From CAYJAD01 sp964371835 (GTDB lineage: Bacteria; Desulfobacterota; Desulfovibrionia; Desulfovibrionales; Desulfovibrionaceae): a stretch of DNA of 5,549 bases. Under the pieces are notes generated by a model that saw only the letters and a program-made list of their open reading frames with translations, did no database searches and was not told the DNA's origin. Numbering within the stretch: the stretch's first letter is position 1; each line of letters opens with the position of its first letter. The position numbers and the translations under genes are program-made. The stretch spans positions 1 to 5,549 of the forward strand of contig CAYJOP010000115.1 in assembly GCA_964371835.1 (NCBI GenBank). The letters are read 5' to 3'. Of this stretch, positions 1 to 5,257 are shown piece by piece.

Positions 1-6
1 TTAGAT

Positions 7-59
7 GCGGCAAAATTTATATTTCAAAGATAACATATTGCCGCCATTAAAGTTTTTTT
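7..59 (+). other. Left-edge inverted repeat followed by a T run
   Basis: GCGGCAA (7-13) is complementary to TTGCCGC (38-44), giving a 7-bp stem with a 24-base loop. A run of seven T follows at 53-59. This could be the remains of a rightward terminator for a gene left of the window. The large loop and the 8-base gap before the T run make it a poor intrinsic terminator. No coding sequence is supported in 1-178. Confidence 0.25.
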
Positions 60-117
60 GGAGGGGGTCTGGGGGAACGCTTTTTTGTTCACAAAAAAGG
101 TTCCCCCAGGAGACTTT
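49..117. repeat. Large G-rich/T-rich intergenic palindrome (REP-like or terminator-like)
   Basis: The core is a nearly perfect hairpin. CTGGGGGAAC (69-78) pairs with GTTCCCCCAG (100-109), G79 is a single bulge, and CTTTTTTGT (80-88) pairs with ACAAAAAAG (91-99) around a tiny apex. An outer AAAGT (49-53) can pair with ACTTT (113-117), with an unpaired GGAGGGGGT-type stretch on the left arm only. The layout of G-block plus T-block arms resembles multicopy intergenic palindromes I associate with Desulfovibrio-group genomes; that family link is recall, not a search result. It lies about 70 bases downstream of the rubredoxin stop and may end that transcript, but no clean U tract follows on either strand. 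Confidence 0.6.
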
Positions 118-130
118 GTCAGCACTCTGA

Positions 131-160
131 CTATTAAGCGTAGCTTAAGAGTTTTTATTT
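131..160 (+). terminator. Probable rightward intrinsic terminator
   Basis: CTATTAAGC (131-139) pairs with GCTTAAGAG (143-151) around a 3-base loop, with one A/G mismatch. TTTTTATTTTTT follows at once on the + strand. The T tract favours rightward termination, of a transcript entering from left of the window. On the opposite strand the hairpin has no U tract, so it is a weak terminator for the leftward rubredoxin mRNA. Confidence 0.45.
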
Positions 161-178
161 TTTATGAATATCTAAGAT

Positions 179-358
179 TTAGCCCATGGATTGAAATGTT
201 TTTTTGGTTGCTTTACAAACTGGGCAGCACCAATCTTCAGGCAAATCTTCAAATTTAACCCCCGCAGGAATTTTACGCCTTTTATCACCGCGGTCAGGAT
301 CATACATATAACCACAGTTTGCAATTTGACATCTCCACATATCTTTTGCTTCAGCCAT
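179..358 (-). CDS. rdl: Rubredoxin, CX4C/CX2C type (Rd-2 / Rdl-like)
   Basis: A 59-residue one-iron electron carrier of the cytoplasm. The protein reads MAEAKDMWRC, then QIANCGYMYDP, and ends with a DWCCPVCKATKKTF block. The iron ligands are C10 and C15 (CX4C, followed by the typical GYMYDP) and C45 and C48 (CX2C, in the typical WCCPVC context). Classical rubredoxins have CX2C in the first knuckle. The two-residue insertion seen here is the hallmark of Desulfovibrio desulfuricans Rd-2 and related Rdl proteins. The start is fixed by GGAGG at 363-367 just upstream of ATG, and the stop is TAA. The gene lies 26 bases after perR on the same strand, so it is probably cotranscribed and peroxide-regulated. 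In this family such proteins pass electrons to rubrerythrin or superoxide reductase-type enzymes; the partner here is unknown. Identity is near certain, subtype is likely. Confidence 0.95.
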   Translation of the reverse strand: MAEAKDMWRCQIANCGYMYDPDRGDKRRKIPAGVKFEDLPEDWCCPVCKATKKTFQSMG

Positions 359-384
359 AATTCCTCCAGAGTAATTAAAAGTTG

Positions 385-771
385 CTAATTAACCCCTGAG
401 CATTGCTTACAAACACCATCATATTCAATACGAGCATTTATAACAACAAAATCCTCAACCTGTACATTATCAACACTTGGTATGGCAAGAGGTGGCACTA
501 CATCACCAATTCGTCCACATTGCATACAACGCACATGTTGATGCCAAGAGGTATCACCATCAAAACGTTTTATACTACCTGCAGATTCAAGTTTTGTTAT
601 TTCACCAGTTTCTGCAAGAAAGTCCAAATTACGATACACAGTTCCAAGACTAATACGCGGCATGCGCTTGCGCACCATTCCGTATAATTCGTCCGCAGTA
701 GGATGTGTTTTTACCTTACGAAGCTCCTCTAAAATAATAGATCGCTGTTGGGTCATTCTACTTTGTATCAT
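385..771 (-). CDS. perR: Fur-family peroxide-responsive repressor (PerR)
   Basis: A 128-residue Fur-family DNA-binding regulator. The N-terminal winged helix holds HPTADELY (23-30) and the recognition region ISLGTVYRNLDFL (40-52). The C-terminal metal and dimer domain holds RFDG (69-72), HQH (77-79), CMQC (82-85) and CKQC (121-124). The two CXXC pairs form the structural zinc site. H23, D71, H77, H79 and D90 match, at a constant offset of 14, the regulatory metal ligands H37, D85, H91, H93 and D104 of Bacillus subtilis PerR. The Asp at the D104 position, rather than the Glu usual in Fur, argues for peroxide sensing by histidine oxidation. The ATG at 771 is preceded by GGAGG (CGGAGGAAAG); the next Met (residue 6) is too far from it. 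The stop is TAG. It is first in a unit with rubredoxin and probably represses itself. Zur or Fur is less likely given the ligand set and neighbour. Confidence 0.9.
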   Translation of the reverse strand: MIQSRMTQQRSIILEELRKVKTHPTADELYGMVRKRMPRISLGTVYRNLDFLAETGEITKLESAGSIKRFDGDTSWHQHVRCMQCGRIGDVVPPLAIPSVDNVQVEDFVVINARIEYDGVCKQCSGVN

Positions 772-854
772 CTTTCCTCCGAAAATACTAAAAACTTAGT
801 TTAAAGCTATGTAAAAAAAGTACAATTTAATTACATACATAATGCTTTTAATGG

Positions 855-883
855 AAAGTATTATCAATAAGGAAAAATGTCAA
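855..883 (-). promoter_or_regulatory. Sigma-70-type promoter for perR-rdl, with possible operator
   Basis: On the minus strand a perfect -35 TTGACA (878-883) is followed after 17 bases by TACTTT (855-860), a weak -10. AT-rich sequence above the -35 (884-900) could act as an UP element. Two weak dyads might be PerR sites: TATTATCAATA at 859-869, between the promoter boxes, and ATTACATACATAAT at 830-843, just after the expected start site. Neither matches the Bacillus PerR box well. The untranslated leader would be about 75 bases. Confidence 0.5.
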
Positions 884-904
884 CATTTATATATAACTTT
901 TTAC

Positions 905-945
905 AAAAAAAGCCTAAAAAGCGGCTAACGCTTTCTAGGCTTTTT
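905..945 (-). terminator. Intrinsic terminator of the TRAP transporter operon
   Basis: In the leftward transcript the strand pairs without mismatch. AAAAAGCCTA (from 945-936) pairs with its complement at 907-916, a G-U wobble links 935 and 917, and AAAGCG/CGCTTT (934-929 with 918-923) closes a 5-base loop. A U run follows (911-905). On the + strand the same position gives an A/C mismatch, so the element is optimised for the minus strand. It starts six bases after the permease stop and separates the operon from the perR promoter. Confidence 0.9.
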
Positions 946-950
946 ATTAT

Positions 951-3050
951 TTATGCTGCGGCTGCTTGTGGCGGCCCACCCTTAGGGTCCGTTGGCATAA
1001 CTTTTTGCAATACATACACTCCTATCATTATGCCAGCACCTATGATGTCAGTCATAAGATCAGGAATAATTAGAGCAATGGCTGCACCTGCAAGAGGCAA
1101 ACGCTCCCAAATATATAAGTTTCTGAGCCAATAACCCACATTGGCAAATGATAACGATATAATACCAATGGCAGCAGTTGCTACATAGAACACAACTTCC
1201 ATGGCTGTGGCGTCAATCATAAGTAAGCCTGGGTTATAGCAGAATATATACGGTATCAGGAAGCCAGCCAGCGCCAGTTTTACTGCCGTAAAGCCTGTTT
1301 TATTGGGGTCAGATCTGGCAATACCAGCAGCTGCGTATGCTGCAAGGGCCACTGGAGGTGTAAGGTCGGCTAAGATACCAAAGTACATAATAAATAAGTG
1401 CGCTGCTAAGTCTGGCACACCAAAGCTCTTAATGGCTGGTGCGGCAATGGTTGCAAGCACAATATATTTAGCTGTTGTAGGCAGACCCATGCCAAGCACG
1501 ATGGATGCAAACATAGTTAACACAAGGGTTAACATGAAACTTCCACCTGAAAGAGCAACGATGGCGTTGGCAAGCTTTAAGCCCATACCAGATAGCGTTA
1601 CAACACCGATAACAATACCAGTACAAGCACATGCGGCGGCAACGCCAAGGGCTAGACGGGCACCATTTTCCATGGCTGATAATGCATCTTTAACGTTAAT
1701 CTTATTACACTCGACCAATGATGTGAAAACATTTTCATTGCTAAACTTTGCACCGTGATAAGTCTTCCAGTTATTGGCTAGGATGGATATACCAACAGTT
1801 GTAACAATACAGTAATAGGCTGACTTAAGCGGTGTATAACCGTTCATAAGCAAGTAAATTAATACAAATATTGGAATTAGCAAATAGCCACCCTCACGCA
1901 AAACATGCATGGTAACGGGCAAACGTTCCTTAGGTATACCTTGAAGGCCAAGGCGCTTTGCTTCCATATGCACCATAAAGCCCACGGCTAAATAGTATAA
2001 TAATGCTGGAATAATAGCAGTTTTTGCAATTTCAAAATAGCTAATACCCAAGAACTGCGCCATAATAAAGGCAGCAGCACCCATGATTGGAGGCATAATC
2101 TGACCACCCGTGGATGATGCAGCCTCAACAGCACCTGCAAAATGGCTTCTATAGCCCACACTTTTCATAAGTGGTATAGTAAAAGTACCCGTAGACACTG
2201 TGTTTGCAACAGAACTTCCTGAAATTGTACCAAAAAATCCACTGGCAAGCACTGCAACCTTGGCAGGTCCGCCCACATACTTACCAGCAGCAGCAAGAGC
2301 CAAGTCGATGAAAAACTTACCAAGGCCTGTGCTATGTAAGAATGCGCCAAATAGTACAAAGAGGAACACGAAGGAGGCTGAAACGCCAAGCGGCATACCC
2401 AATATCCCTTCCGTCGTTAAATACATGTGGGCAACAATACGAGAAACCGTAAAGCCCTTATGGCCCATGATACCTGGAATATAGTTACCATAAAGAGCGT
2501 ATATTAAGAAAACCAAGGCAACCAAAGCAATGGGGAAGCCAACAATACGACGTGTTGCTTCTAAAACCAAGCCTATGGCCAAGGTTCCAAAAATCAAGTC
2601 CATGTCCGTTGGTGGGCCAGCTTCTAGTACGATTACATCATAATTGTAAACAATATAACCACATACCATTGCGCCCAAAATGGCTAGAATGACATCATAC
2701 CAAGCAAGTTTGTGCAAGTCATGCTTACTGCGTGCTGGATATAGAAGATATACCAAGGTTAGTACAAAGCCTAAGTGAACGGAGCGTTGAATTTGCGGTG
2801 CAAAAGCTCCAAAGGCCGCTGTGTAAAGGTGAAAGGCAGAAAAAGCAATACACATAACCTTAATAAAGGTATCCATAAGGCCTTTAAATTGCCTATATGT
2901 AGCTTCTTTATCATATTTTGCTACAATTTCGGACACGTCAACCGTGTCTTGCATTTTCTCGGCTACCGAAGCATCAAGTTTTCCACCTTCTAGAGCAAAT
3001 CCTTTAGCACTTTCTTTAATTCTCTGCTCCATGTGCTCTTTGTGACTCAT
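951..3050 (-). CDS. TRAP transporter fused permease (DctQM, 4TM/12TM type)
   Basis: A 699-residue inner-membrane protein that fuses the small (DctQ-like) and large (DctM-like) subunits of a TRAP transporter, a secondary importer driven by an ion gradient and fed by a periplasmic binding protein. Residues 1-55 are hydrophilic and cytoplasmic. Residues 58-145 hold about four membrane segments of the Q part. The M part follows, with GTISGSSVANTVSTG (274-288), STGGQIMPPIMGAAAF (313-328), GMGLPTTAKYIVLA (520-533) and ADLTPPVALAAYAAAGIA (561-578). The two halves each carry the re-entrant hairpin type motifs of the family. The C-terminus has additional segments (about 590-690) and a PKGGPPQAAAA tail. 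Length is normal for the fused class. The start is supported by GAGGAGG at 3055-3061. The gene lies 39 bases behind the DUF1850 gene and is followed by a strong terminator. TAXI-type systems nearly always use this fused form. Substrate cannot be read from sequence; dicarboxylates, 2-oxoacids or glutamate-like anions are plausible. Confidence 0.95.
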   Translation of the reverse strand: MSHKEHMEQRIKESAKGFALEGGKLDASVAEKMQDTVDVSEIVAKYDKEATYRQFKGLMDTFIKVMCIAFSAFHLYTAAFGAFAPQIQRSVHLGFVLTLVYLLYPARSKHDLHKLAWYDVILAILGAMVCGYIVYNYDVIVLEAGPPTDMDLIFGTLAIGLVLEATRRIVGFPIALVALVFLIYALYGNYIPGIMGHKGFTVSRIVAHMYLTTEGILGMPLGVSASFVFLFVLFGAFLHSTGLGKFFIDLALAAAGKYVGGPAKVAVLASGFFGTISGSSVANTVSTGTFTIPLMKSVGYRSHFAGAVEAASSTGGQIMPPIMGAAAFIMAQFLGISYFEIAKTAIIPALLYYLAVGFMVHMEAKRLGLQGIPKERLPVTMHVLREGGYLLIPIFVLIYLLMNGYTPLKSAYYCIVTTVGISILANNWKTYHGAKFSNENVFTSLVECNKINVKDALSAMENGARLALGVAAACACTGIVIGVVTLSGMGLKLANAIVALSGGSFMLTLVLTMFASIVLGMGLPTTAKYIVLATIAAPAIKSFGVPDLAAHLFIMYFGILADLTPPVALAAYAAAGIARSDPNKTGFTAVKLALAGFLIPYIFCYNPGLLMIDATAMEVVFYVATAAIGIISLSFANVGYWLRNLYIWERLPLAGAAIALIIPDLMTDIIGAGIMIGVYVLQKVMPTDPKGGPPQAAAA

Positions 3051-3069
3051 ATATCCTCCTCAAGTTTCT

Positions 3070-3084
3070 TTGCACTTTGTGCAA
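3070..3084 (-). other. Short perfect hairpin in the DUF1850-permease gap
   Basis: TTGCAC (3070-3075) and GTGCAA (3079-3084) form a 6-bp stem with a 3-base loop, in the 39-base spacer between the two genes and 7 bases above the permease ribosome-binding site (3055-3062). It lacks a U tract, so it is not a terminator. It might influence mRNA processing or permease translation. Confidence 0.35.
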
Positions 3085-3089
3085 TAAAT

Positions 3090-3638
3090 CTACAGCTTTA
3101 TATATAGAGTAGACCAATACTTAGTTACAGCTTCTAATATGCTAAGCCTTTTTGCTTTGACAGATACAACCTCACCGGGCTTAACAAATTTTGCAAGATA
3201 AACCTCGTCAACCTTATCTGAAAAAACATGCGGTAATAACAACATATGCTTTGCAATACGCCCTACCCTGATTTGTAAGTCTGGAATGCGTAAGGAATAA
3301 CCTTCAATAATTATCTTACCATCCTTCACAGACATGGTTTGCCCAAATTCTGGCGCATGGGGTAGGCCAGCACCAAAATCATGGTATATGGTGGACTTTA
3401 GGACTATATTTCCACCTTCAGGGCTAAAACACTCATCCACAGGCGTTAAGGCAACAGAATGTATAAAACGCATACAAAATCTTTCGCCTTGCTGTATGGG
3501 AACAAGTTGTAAATGCTCAGCCTTATTTGTTCTTAGTTCAATAAAATCATGTTCAACAAATATAACAAAACCTAAAATTAACAACAGAGCAGCAAGAGAA
3601 ATATATTTAATAATTTTCAACATATATTTAAATTTCAT
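3090..3638 (-). CDS. DUF1850 family membrane-anchored protein of TAXI-TRAP operon
   Basis: A 182-residue protein of unknown biochemical role. Residues about 8-28 form one hydrophobic segment (IIKYISLAALLLILGFVIFV), most likely an N-terminal membrane anchor with the rest in the periplasm. The domain is recognised from FIHSVALTPVDECF (58-71), matching the DUF1850 pattern of HSV-x-x-TP followed by an acidic residue, from FGAGLP (88-93), and from the later VGRIAKHMLLLP block (125-136). DUF1850 genes are commonly found beside fused TRAP permeases with TAXI binding proteins. That association, and the gene order here, suggests an accessory or regulatory part of the transporter; this is inference. 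No good ribosome-binding site precedes the ATG at 3638. A second ATG at codon 6 is no better supported, so the start is uncertain by five residues. The stop is TAG. Confidence 0.85.
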   Translation of the reverse strand: MKFKYMLKIIKYISLAALLLILGFVIFVEHDFIELRTNKAEHLQLVPIQQGERFCMRFIHSVALTPVDECFSPEGGNIVLKSTIYHDFGAGLPHAPEFGQTMSVKDGKIIIEGYSLRIPDLQIRVGRIAKHMLLLPHVFSDKVDEVYLAKFVKPGEVVSVKAKRLSILEAVTKYWSTLYIKL

Positions 3639-3664
3639 TTAATTATTTTACATTTACATCTAAC

Positions 3665-3693
3665 AATATAGCATACTTTTGATTTAAATACAA
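3665..3693 (-). promoter_or_regulatory. Candidate promoter for DUF1850-permease
   Basis: On the minus strand TTGTAT (3688-3693) is followed after 17 bases by TATATT (3665-3670), preceded by TGC, which makes an extended -10. Transcription would start about 20 bases before the DUF1850 ATG. A less favourable alternative is TTAACA, an 18-base spacer, then TATTTT further upstream near 3710-3745. A promoter is expected here because a strong terminator lies between the binding-protein gene and this pair. AT-rich sequence produces chance matches, so confidence is moderate. Confidence 0.4.
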
Positions 3694-3809
3694 TTAGATA
3701 AATAACAAAAATAAAATATGCATAATAGCCGAAAAATGTTAAAAAAACTGCTAAATTGAATTTAATTAATGGTTCTGCCAATTATTTTTTGACTTTACCT
3801 TTGTGCTTT

Positions 3810-3848
3810 TGCGGCAAATTTGCATTTGTTTGTAAATTTATTTGCGCA
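3810..3848. other. Imperfect dyad in the 418-base TAXI-DUF1850 gap
   Basis: TGC-G-GCAAAT (3810-3819) pairs with ATTTGCGCA (3840-3848), nine pairs with one bulged G, around a 20-base loop. It could be an operator or leader structure for the downstream genes, or chance in AT-rich DNA. The gap 3639-4056 otherwise holds a terminator (4003-4034) and a promoter candidate (3665-3693). I see no small gene in it: no reading frame there has both a ribosome-binding site and a recognisable product. Confidence 0.25.
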
Positions 3849-4002
3849 GAAAAAAACCTAATAATCAACCATTTAACGAAAAAACTCTGCCTATTCTTGA
3901 TTTTTAGTCGCATTGCACTTAAGTCAAGGCTTTAAAAAACTCAACGTAATGAATTGTGCTTAATCTTTAATTTCAATTTTACCCTTCACCATGTGATACG
4001 GC

Positions 4003-4034
4003 AAAAAAAACGGCATGGATTGCTCCATGCCGTT
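4003..4034 (-). terminator. Strong intrinsic terminator after the TAXI binding-protein gene
   Basis: In the leftward RNA, AACGGCATGGA pairs with TCCATGCCGTT as a perfect 11-bp stem capped by a GCAA loop of the GNRA class. Eight U follow (4003-4010). It begins 22 bases after the binding-protein stop. Such an element between the binding protein and the membrane genes should limit readthrough, protect the upstream mRNA end, and so give excess periplasmic binding protein. Confidence 0.92.
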
Positions 4035-4056
4035 ATAATCTTAAAATAATTTTATA

Positions 4057-5007
4057 TTATTTTAATGCGCCCTTTTCTTTCAAATACTTTTCAGCACCTG
4101 GGTGGAAAGGAATGGTGATACCATCAGTTGCGCGATCAAGCTTAATTTCAGAACCCTTGTTGTGAGCCTTAGCAATATCGCCTACGTTTTCAAATAGAGC
4201 TTTAGTGATAAGGTATGCGTCTTCGTCAGACATATCTTTGTTTACAACAAGAATAGCTTGTACTGACAATGTAGGCACAGCTTTGTCTTGACCTTTATAG
4301 GTGCCAGCTGGGATAGCGTCTTGTACAAGATATGGGAACTTTTTAACAACTTCAGCAGCTTTAGGACCATCAACAGGCACGAAGGTTACTTCTTGAGCTG
4401 TGGTGATGTCTTGAATTGCAGGAGCTGGAGTACCAATGGAGAATACGAAGCCATCAAGGGCACGATCTTTGAATTGGTCAGCAGTTTCGCCATAAGGTAG
4501 GAATACAGGCTCAACGTTTTTATAGTTTAAGCCGTAGAATTCGAACATTTGACGGCAGTTAGCTTCGTTACCACTACCACGAGCGCCAACAGAAACTTTC
4601 TTACCTTTAAAGTCTTCAAACTTTTTTACGCCACTGTCTTTGCTTGCAACAACGTGTACATACTCAGGATAAAGACGAGCAATAGCGCGAACGCCTTCTA
4701 GCTTATCTTTGAAAGGAGCAATGCCGTTGTATGCAGAGTGAGCAATGTCATTTTGCAAAATAGCAAGGTCAACTTCTTTAGCTTGGATTAAACGCATGTT
4801 TTCGCCAGAAGCACCAGTTGTTTGTGCAGTAACAGAGAATGCACCGCCAGCTTTAGTGCTAAGCACTTGGCTGATAGCACCACCTAAAGGATAATAAACA
4901 CCAGCAGTACCACCAGTACCCATGGTAAGATGTTTGGTTGCGGCAAAAGCCACTGAGGAAGCTAGCACTAAAGTAGCTGCCAATGAAAGAACTAATAAAC
5001 GTTTCAT
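4057..5007 (-). CDS. TAXI family TRAP transporter solute-binding protein
   Basis: A 316-residue periplasmic receptor that binds the transported solute and delivers it to the fused permease. The N-terminus MKRLLVLSLAATLVLASSVAFA is a clear Sec signal peptide, likely cut after AFA before ATKHL. The mature part opens with LTMGTGGTAGVYYPLGG, the signature of the TAXI family, and continues with TTGASGENMRLI, AIARLYPEYVHVVA, FKGKKVSVGARGSGNEANCR and, near the end, IPFHPGAEKYLKEKG. All are typical of the family in this order, and length is normal. The start at 5007 was chosen over an ATG at 5028 because GAGGAG lies seven bases upstream and the signal peptide starts there. Known TAXI ligands include glutamate or glutamine (Thermus TTHA1157) and 2-oxoglutarate-type acids. 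The ligand here cannot be named. It has its own promoter and terminator, upstream of the DUF1850-permease pair. Confidence 0.95.
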   Translation of the reverse strand: MKRLLVLSLAATLVLASSVAFAATKHLTMGTGGTAGVYYPLGGAISQVLSTKAGGAFSVTAQTTGASGENMRLIQAKEVDLAILQNDIAHSAYNGIAPFKDKLEGVRAIARLYPEYVHVVASKDSGVKKFEDFKGKKVSVGARGSGNEANCRQMFEFYGLNYKNVEPVFLPYGETADQFKDRALDGFVFSIGTPAPAIQDITTAQEVTFVPVDGPKAAEVVKKFPYLVQDAIPAGTYKGQDKAVPTLSVQAILVVNKDMSDEDAYLITKALFENVGDIAKAHNKGSEIKLDRATDGITIPFHPGAEKYLKEKGALK

Positions 5008-5014
5008 GAAAATT

Positions 5015-5020
5015 CTCCTC
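5015..5020 (-). promoter_or_regulatory. Ribosome-binding site that fixes the TAXI gene start
   Basis: GAGGAG on the minus strand, seven bases before the ATG at 5007. The alternative in-frame ATG at 5028 lies upstream of this site and would add MHLRRIF before the signal peptide, so it is rejected as the start. Confidence 0.85.
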
Positions 5021-5039
5021 AAATGCAAGGTTAATTAAA

Positions 5040-5102
5040 TTGGCAACATGAAATCACAACAAAACAGTAATGTTGTAAACATATTTCATAAAATATTGCC
5101 AA
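5040..5102 (-). promoter_or_regulatory. Three-tiered hairpin in the 5' leader of the TAXI gene
   Basis: Three nested perfect stems are visible: TTGGCAA/TTGCCAA (5040-5046 with 5096-5102), ATGAAAT/ATTTCAT (5048-5054 with 5083-5089) and ACAACA/TGTTGT (5056-5061 with 5071-5076), with a 9-base apical loop. Both internal loops have the same shape: one base on one side and six on the other. If the promoter at 5113-5141 is right, the mRNA begins within a few bases of this stem. A 5'-end stabiliser or a regulatory or ligand-sensing leader would fit. I recognise no known riboswitch class in it. Confidence 0.6.
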
Positions 5103-5112
5103 CTCAGTCGAC

Positions 5113-5141
5113 ATATTAGTCTAAATATTTAGCTTAGGCAA
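5113..5141 (-). promoter_or_regulatory. Promoter of the TAXI gene with a palindromic operator candidate
   Basis: On the minus strand TTGCCT (5136-5141) is followed after exactly 17 bases by TAATAT (5113-5118). Inside that spacer sits the perfect 12-bp palindrome CTAAATATTTAG (5121-5132), a natural place for a repressor to block RNA polymerase. Transcription would start near 5106, giving a leader of about 100 bases. Confidence 0.5.
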
Positions 5142-5157
5142 GAAATAAAGTTATTTT

Positions 5158-5178
5158 TTAAAAAAACTATTTTTTTAA
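5158..5178. repeat. A/T-tract inverted repeat between divergent promoters
   Basis: TTAAAAAAA (5158-5166) and TTTTTTTAA (5170-5178) are exact inverted copies around CTA. Further T and A runs flank it (5154-5165), and TCAAGAT occurs twice (5189-5195 and 5204-5210). The run of A tracts should bend the DNA and may act as an upstream element for the divergent promoters. Confidence 0.4.
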
Positions 5179-5215
5179 TTTAATTATATCAAGATATTAT
5201 ATTTCAAGATGACAC

Positions 5216-5244
5216 TTGACCAAAGTATGTTGAAAGTATATTGT
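5216..5244 (+). promoter_or_regulatory. Promoter of tRNA-Arg
   Basis: TTGACC (5216-5221), a 17-base spacer, then TATTGT (5239-5244). The expected start near 5251-5253 lies a few bases before the mature tRNA 5' end at 5258, as is usual for stable-RNA genes. Confidence 0.7.
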
Positions 5245-5257
5245 GCTCATTCCTCAT

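Noticed and set aside
58..258. Open frame on the + strand across the palindrome and the rubredoxin gene
   Set aside because: It reads through the hairpin and terminator and is antisense to a clear rubredoxin. There is no homology signal.
1303..1758. Open frame of 151 codons on the + strand, antisense to the permease gene
   Set aside because: It is a shadow of the strongly supported permease. It lacks a ribosome-binding site and recognisable domain, and its Ala/Pro-rich composition reflects the opposite-strand membrane codons. Similar overlapping frames at 2165-2389, 2200-2484, 3334-3642 and 4288-4500 were rejected for the same reason.
3841..3960. Minus-strand TTGACT in the gap as a promoter for a small RNA
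   Set aside because: No -10 box at an acceptable spacing; the best match is only 15 bases away and weak. No terminator hairpin follows in that direction.
5008..5028. Seven-residue N-terminal extension of the TAXI protein (MHLRRIF)
   Set aside because: The ribosome-binding site lies inside this extension, and the signal peptide begins properly at the ATG at 5007.
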